This document shows positions 58,846 to 64,000 of a stretch of 64,000 nt of DNA, one piece after another (position 1 is the first letter of the stretch; each line of letters begins with the position of its first letter). The stretch is taken from positions 189,785 through 253,784 of the forward strand of contig MU006093.1 of the NCBI GenBank assembly GCA_010093705.1. Direction: 5' to 3'. This DNA is from Patellaria atrata CBS 101060. Taxonomy: Eukaryota; Ascomycota; Dothideomycetes; Patellariales; Patellariaceae. Under the pieces are notes generated by a model, which worked only from the letters and a program-made list of their open reading frames with translations, searched no databases and was not told the DNA's origin. A program made the translations under genes and the position numbers.

Positions 58846-59821
58846 GCTGATCCCCGATAGCTTTATGTTGGAAGATCGTCAGGATCTCCAGGAGTTCGTG
58901 TTGGAGATTTTCAGAGCTAAGTGCTCGGCTCCGACTTATAATATCGTTATGTTCGCCTTGATTTGGAGATTACGTAGCTAGGCTTTGTGATGTCAAAGGG
59001 TTAATTACTGAGGTAGTCTGTCATTATATAAACACTAGATAGAATCCGTAGTTGTACGAAGAATCAAGCGACTATATTCAGTTATCCACAATCTCACAGG
59101 AATATACTTTATTGCTAAGTTCTCCATCTCTGACTCATACCCTAGGCATGGCTCTAGAATATCTCTATCACATTCTTATCTAATCATTTTCTTGACCAGA
59201 TGATTTCCTGGAATTTTAGAGTTCTGAGTGCGTAGGAGTTACAGAGTTTCTCAGATCTGACGGCTGGAGCAGGTAGGGCTGCTTCAATCTCCATGGCCAT
59301 GCCCAACCGCCAACCACTAACCTCTCTCCTCCTTCATTTTACTTTATAATCATTATTTCATTCTACGTACTTTCATTCCCAATGTTATATTAGAGAGACG
59401 GATCCCTTATCATTCTCAAGGGTTCACTTCTTAATCACTCACATAAACTATATACATAGATCGTGGGGGAGATATAGCTGAGTGATTGAACTGCGTTTGT
59501 TTTCCATCGCATGATATATTAGTGCAGGTTTATCAAACTCAATTTCAATCACAGGAGTTATTATTTAATCACTAAAATGATAGGACAGTCTAGGTACTAT
59601 CTTTCTTATACCACAGTATCTAGCCATTCCAACCCCTATCTACATATACCCTTCCGGTTTGTTGAATATTACTTTGAACAGCCATCGCAATTATCGCTAG
59701 CGCAACTATTTAACTCGACTCGCGCTACGTATGACAGAATCCAAAGACATTGCTATTAAACATCATCAACGTCTAAAGGTTGTCGTTATTGTGCTCTCCT
59801 CGAGAGTTATGTCGCATCCAC
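58846..59821. other. intergenic with an A-box-like motif
   Basis: Near 59470-59490 TATAGCTGAGTGATTGAA resembles a Pol III A box, but no complementary acceptor stem or clear B box follows, so it is not called as a tRNA. No gene-like frame. Confidence 0.35.
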
Positions 59822-60469
59822 TCACAAATGGAGTGTATTTTCCTCTCGAATAGCGCGCGGCTCCTCAATTTCTTGTAGTGGTATGCGATTATACCATTTG
59901 ATTTGATCTTTCAAGATAGCGTTGAACGAATCGTAAGTCTCCTCCTCTGGCTTCGGTATGTGCTCCTGGAGGAATGTCCACCGAAACCGATGCGTGTAAT
60001 CCACTTTCGGGATAGATTCCGGAGGACATAACTTAAACCAGTCGGTATAGACATATCTGGCTCTGAAATGAAAGCCTCGGACGCTCAGTCTCTCATCCAC
60101 AAGACGCTTGATGAACCACTTCAACAATCCAATCTTCCATTTCTCTGTTACGAATCCGTCGACGGTACATTTCCAAGCCGGTCCCGGAGTTAGTTTCGTA
60201 GAGGTATACTGGACTGTACCTTTGAAATCGGCCAATATCAGGTCCATTTTTACAGTGAGAATGTTGGACATCACCAGTGCGCATCGGATGGCCCGACACC
60301 TCACCAATTTGCTGAGTTCTTTATACCTACCATCGCGTAGGTCAAATTCAATTTTCATACTCCCATCAAGGGAACAGTGGATAACATCGAGTGCCAATTC
60401 ATTGATCTCCGGGGCCGTCATGGGTCGTAGCTCAAAAGGTAACCTTGTGGTTATAGCGTTCTCTTGCAT
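59822..60469 (-). CDS. unknown protein, tandem family member A (215 aa)
   Basis: Single exon with ATG at 60469. No known domain recognised and no signal peptide. It is clearly related to the next gene (61036-61737). Shared blocks include WKCTVDGFVTEKWKIGLLK then KWFIKRLVDERLSVRGFH, DWFKLCPPESIPKVD, THRFRWTF and YDSFNAILKDQIKWYNR with EIEEP. The N-terminal half is more divergent but aligns around LDVIHCSLDGSMKIEFDLRD and MDLILADFKGTVQYTS. Aromatic-rich and mostly soluble, probably a mixed alpha/beta fold. Two intact diverged copies argue for selection on protein sequence. Function and location unknown. Confidence 0.7.
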   Translation of the reverse strand: MQENAITTRLPFELRPMTAPEINELALDVIHCSLDGSMKIEFDLRDGRYKELSKLVRCRAIRCALVMSNILTVKMDLILADFKGTVQYTSTKLTPGPAWKCTVDGFVTEKWKIGLLKWFIKRLVDERLSVRGFHFRARYVYTDWFKLCPPESIPKVDYTHRFRWTFLQEHIPKPEEETYDSFNAILKDQIKWYNRIPLQEIEEPRAIREENTLHL

Positions 60470-61035
60470 TTTGAGTCAACAATGTGGTAGTGTGTTCCAA
60501 AATATGTGGAATGATCTCTTGATTCTTCTTGCTGTCAGGGTTGGAAGAGAAGATGGTAAATTTTTACGGTAGAATTGCGTCTTTTGTAGTTTTTTAAATG
60601 AAATCACGCACGGCTACTCTAGGTTCAATATTTTCATTAACACTCCATTACTCCTACTATGACCCCACTTGTGACACGTTTTGAACTTACGTCGTTTGTT
60701 CAGTCACAAGGTTTAAAGGCTGTTGAAATCTGAAGTGGTATAGCCCTGGACTCCATGGGTCCTTTAAACTACTACGAGGGGTTTAGCAGTACGCAAATTA
60801 GTCTAAAATCATCCAGTGACAAGTTATATAGCCAATGTACGATCCCCAAAGAGTCCAAAGAGTGCCAAACCGTAGCGAGATAATGGATAATACATGTTGA
60901 ATACTTCAGTACAAACAAAAAACTTTCCCACAGTCCTAAGTCGCTACTTTCAAAGTTTTACAAAAGAAGTATGCATATCCTATAATATGATCTTTCCATT
61001 TCTACCTTACTTTCTGCTATTTCAATCCGGATCCT
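60470..61035. other. spacer between the tandem unknown genes
   Basis: About 566 bp holding the promoter of copy A and the 3' end of copy B. No repeat shared with the flanks was seen. Confidence 0.5.
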
Positions 61036-61737
61036 TCAACGTCGGCGATGTCTTAATGGGCGCATCATATCGCGTTGGAACCGAAAAATGAGTGGCTGAT
61101 TGATCTCCTCAATTCGTCTGCGATCGTACCACTTGATTTGATCTTTCACAACGTCGTCGAACGCATCGTAAACATCGAGATCTACGTATGACTCCTCCAC
61201 CATGTCACTATCAAAGGTCCAATGGAGTCGATGTTCGAACCTGTCTTCCGGCATCAACTCCGGGCGACAGAGGGCAAACCAATTCTGCAAGACAGCGGTC
61301 GTTTGATGATGATAGCCCGTGAAGCTGAGTCTCTCGTTGACGAAACGCTGGATAAACCACTTCATAAATGGGATCATGGTTCTGTCTCTCACGTGTCCCT
61401 CTACGTGACATACCCAGAGAGGTCCTCCATTCATAATAGCGAAGCTCGGTAGACTGAAGTACGATTTATAAGAGATCTTACCACGATAGTCTTGGAGCAG
61501 CAGGTCTAAATTGATTGACAGCGTCTTCGCGCGCCATAACACACTTTCGATACTGAGCTGCTCTAGAATCTCCCGGTAAATGTTGTATCTATCTCCGGTC
61601 AGATCAAGTCGAAGCTCTCGGGCATCCCATCTCGAAAGCGGGGTCCAGGAGATAGTACCCCCTGTTCTTCTGTGCAGAAGCTCTCCTGTTTGATAATAAT
61701 CCGACGGTTGCATTAAGAGATGTATTATGCCTGGCAT
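61036..61737 (-). CDS. unknown protein, tandem family member B (233 aa)
   Basis: Single exon with ATG at 61737. Paralogue of the preceding gene: WVCHVEGHVRDRTMIPFMK, KWFIQRFVNERLSFTGYHH, NWFALCRPELMPEDRFEHR, LHWTFDSD, and YDAFDDVVKDQIKWYDR with EEINQP align block for block. The C-terminus adds a basic tail (RFQRDMMRPLRHRRR) that copy A lacks. The shared signature is roughly KWFI-x-R-[FL]-V-[ND]-ERLS, NWF/DWF-x-LC-x-PE, HR-x-x-WTF and KDQIKWY-[ND]-R. No family name known to me. Same strand as copy A with a decayed LINE 1-2 kb away, so the duplication sits in a plastic region. Confidence 0.7.
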   Translation of the reverse strand: MPGIIHLLMQPSDYYQTGELLHRRTGGTISWTPLSRWDARELRLDLTGDRYNIYREILEQLSIESVLWRAKTLSINLDLLLQDYRGKISYKSYFSLPSFAIMNGGPLWVCHVEGHVRDRTMIPFMKWFIQRFVNERLSFTGYHHQTTAVLQNWFALCRPELMPEDRFEHRLHWTFDSDMVEESYVDLDVYDAFDDVVKDQIKWYDRRRIEEINQPLIFRFQRDMMRPLRHRRR

Positions 61738-64000
61738 TGTGCTTCAAAGAGAGGTTATCTTCCAAGTTCGATGTATAACGATGATGTCTAGAGTAATTGC
61801 AAGAATATCGGGAAATGGTTTAGTTGGCGTAGAATCTGTAGTGGATGCTCAATATTTATACTCTTTTATTAATATTCTTCTATTCTATGTGTGACTATAA
61901 GACTTATAGTTATGTCCTATTGCAAAGCTTTATGTTTTAATCATTAATAATGTTGAAGAGCACTAAGTAATATGGGGACTGGACTATACAAGCCTACTTC
62001 GAAGAAATGGGCCGAATACATGTTTCACGAGGATCCTTTCTCACTCATAGTCATTATATGCATATTCTTACTGATATACAAAGAACTGGTTCCAATTTAC
62101 CTCGCCAACAAAACCATGTCATCTCATATCGTAAAACACCAAAAAAAGTTTGGTCTGGGTAATTAGGTTCGCTGATGTGAACTGTACTTATACTGCTAAT
62201 GCGCAGTTTCAACCCAAGTAAGTGTAATGATATTGAGTAAGGGCTCCTGTGATTTACAATGTTTATAGTGAAGTAGCATAAATCAAAAAATGGGACAAAT
62301 CTCTCACTATCTTTCGCGGAGGTCCTTCTACGATTCCCGAAAATTATTCCTCTACAAACATATGCGCTTATTTCCCGACCACCTGACCCCAGATTTACTT
62401 AGTGAGTAAAAATTCTTGTTTTTATAAACATGAATCTCAACCCAACTCCCCCATGATCCAACAACCACACGTCTCTAAAATCTTTCCACGACAACTCCAT
62501 CATCCAACACCCACACTTCTCTACAATATGCACACAACCACCATGGAAACACCCTTCATTGAATATGAAAAGCTCTGACCTATCTTCTTTCCTTTCCGTG
62601 ATGATATCGCTCAACATAGTGAAAAATAGTCCCGAACCCATAGCTTGAATGAGATACTAAGGTTTGATGTACATCCATGGTAAGAATTTAGGATTTCATG
62701 AGCTCCTTCAAAAGTCGGGTTCATGGTACCGTTGTCCAACTTGCAGCCTAGAGGTCTCCAATGTCAATCCTCTCCGACGTCAATCTTATCCTCTTCTCCA
62801 ATGAGACAAAAACAAGTGATAAGAACCAAAGCTCCCAAACCCGCAACACCCCAGCTCCACTTCACCCCAAACGCACATGATTCCAGTCCCATTATCCTTT
62901 TAGCCATACGAGTATTCTAACCAACCGACCTAGCACCACGCTCTGACATATCTTCCGCATCTACCCTCGAAGTTAGGGGATATGAGAATGGGGGCTTTTA
63001 GCTCCGGCTGTACCTTTTGTGTCTTAGGTTAGGTAGGGAGACGGCCGGAAGAGAGAGTACTGCCGTACCAAGTGCGGCCTGATTGGGTGTTTGAATTTTA
63101 GATTATCCGTACGTAAGGAGTGAGTGCTGAGGAAGGGATTAAGATAGATAATGGTATTCGTCGAGAAAGGAAGAAATAGCCCATGAGATCAAGCATTGAT
63201 TCTGGCTAAAGAGATGTTTCGTGAAGTGATTATGGTATCGAAAAGGCAAAGCGAAAGTGAGTTCACAGAGTTCCACTATGCGAAGGAAAACTGTGACCGG
63301 ACCGGCGATCATTCCTTTTTTAAGGAATGTAGGTTAGTGTTATAGTGAGGTTGAGAAATAATAATCAATATAATTATTCTGGTATACCCCCAAACGTTAA
63401 AAAGCGAAAACCAACGTCTTTGCAGTTGAGTGGTGCTGGGTAGCCCGCCATAAAACACCAAATCCCACGCTGGTAATACTGAGGTAATGGACAAGTTTGT
63501 AAGAACAAACCTGCACAGCGTTCCTTCGTAAGCCTTCACCCAGTAGATACGCGGCAAAAGGAGCGCATGACTCTAAGAAGATTCTTACACCGATGAACCC
63601 TAATACAAAGACTGTGAGGTAGTTGAGATTGGTGCGTACACGAAATACCTAACATACTACCGTTCAACGGAACAAGGACACAAACTACGAAAATGCAAAA
63701 TACCTCTCCAGAACACATTCTCGTAAAAGTAAAAAAGCGCACATCTTGATGAACATTATAATACCAAGTATTCCCCAAAATAAAAGAGCACAAGAATGTA
63801 GCATCGATAATCATGTAATTGAGAGGTAGTAAACTCACCTGTAACGGTACTACTATAGATAGAATCCCCAACTTAAAAAACTTCATAACTCCTCTCCGCA
63901 ACACTTTAACATTCAGTTAAGACCAGTAAAAGAAAGGTCTTCTCTTAGGGGATATTCCTATATCTATAATACCATACACATTCCAGAAATAAAGGCACAA
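61738..64000. other. right edge, gene-poor; possible spliced gene near the end
   Basis: 62399-62641 (minus) contains an internally repeated segment but no domain. At 63886-63839 (minus) MKFFKLGILSIVVPLQ looks like a short signal peptide ending exactly at a GTGAGT donor. Downstream, hydrophobic frames (FVLGFIGVRIFLESCAPFA, then WDLVFYGGLP) between 63650 and 63310 could be later exons, but the phases could not be reconciled. I do not call a gene. Confidence 0.3.

Noticed and set aside
59461-59560. Possible tRNA from the TAGCTGAGTG motif
   Set aside because: No acceptor stem pairing and the T-arm does not form.

Overview
The window looks like nuclear DNA of a filamentous ascomycete (Pezizomycotina). 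The evidence is short introns of about 43-134 nt with GT...AG ends and CTNAC/CTGAT-like branch sites, a HET-domain gene, two secreted AA9 polysaccharide monooxygenases, an Osh3-type oxysterol-binding protein, and a Cdc45 whose start matches the filamentous-fungal form. A leotiomycete is my best guess, but that is inference. Exon boundaries were worked out by hand from splice signals, reading frame and family expectation.

Layout. 1-6 kb: gene-poor, with one weakly supported two-exon hypothetical gene. 6-16.3 kb: three spliced minus-strand genes, namely AA9 LPMO 1, Osh3-like lipid-transfer protein, and a 973-aa HET protein with a four-helix membrane tail. 17.7-27.7 kb: a compact, all-plus-strand block of Cdc45, a YtcJ-type amidohydrolase, a MOT1-type molybdate transporter, a CCDC124/Lso2 ribosome-associated protein and a conserved Cys-motif protein. 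28-31 kb: gene-poor, with a tRNA-like Pol III element. 31-48 kb: accessory/secretome block with a Zn2Cys6-DUF3425 transcription factor, a decayed M20 amidohydrolase, a secreted GH2 glycosidase, AA9 LPMO 2, a V8/trypsin-like protease, a SET protein with an apparent signal peptide whose stop codon lies in a 17-bp minisatellite, and a secreted GMC oxidoreductase. 50.8-52.2 kb: a 410-aa protein with a Cys/His-rich domain. 52-64 kb: gene-poor, with an interrupted small ORF, a decayed Tad/I-type LINE end, and two tandem paralogues of an unrecognised family.

How the genes may work together. The plus-strand block is housekeeping (replication, molybdenum supply, translation). The 31-48 kb block suits an extracellular, plant-polymer-degrading lifestyle: LPMOs cut polysaccharide and need electrons, GMC oxidoreductases can supply H2O2 or electrons, and GH2 enzymes trim galactosides. 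Joint regulation is not shown by the sequence. No rRNA, CRISPR, LTR element or complete DNA transposon was recognised. The most unusual items are the tandem unknown family (59.8-61.7 kb), the secreted SET protein with its terminal minisatellite, the divergent AA9 pair with matched introns, and the tRNA-like element with an internal 16-nt triplication.
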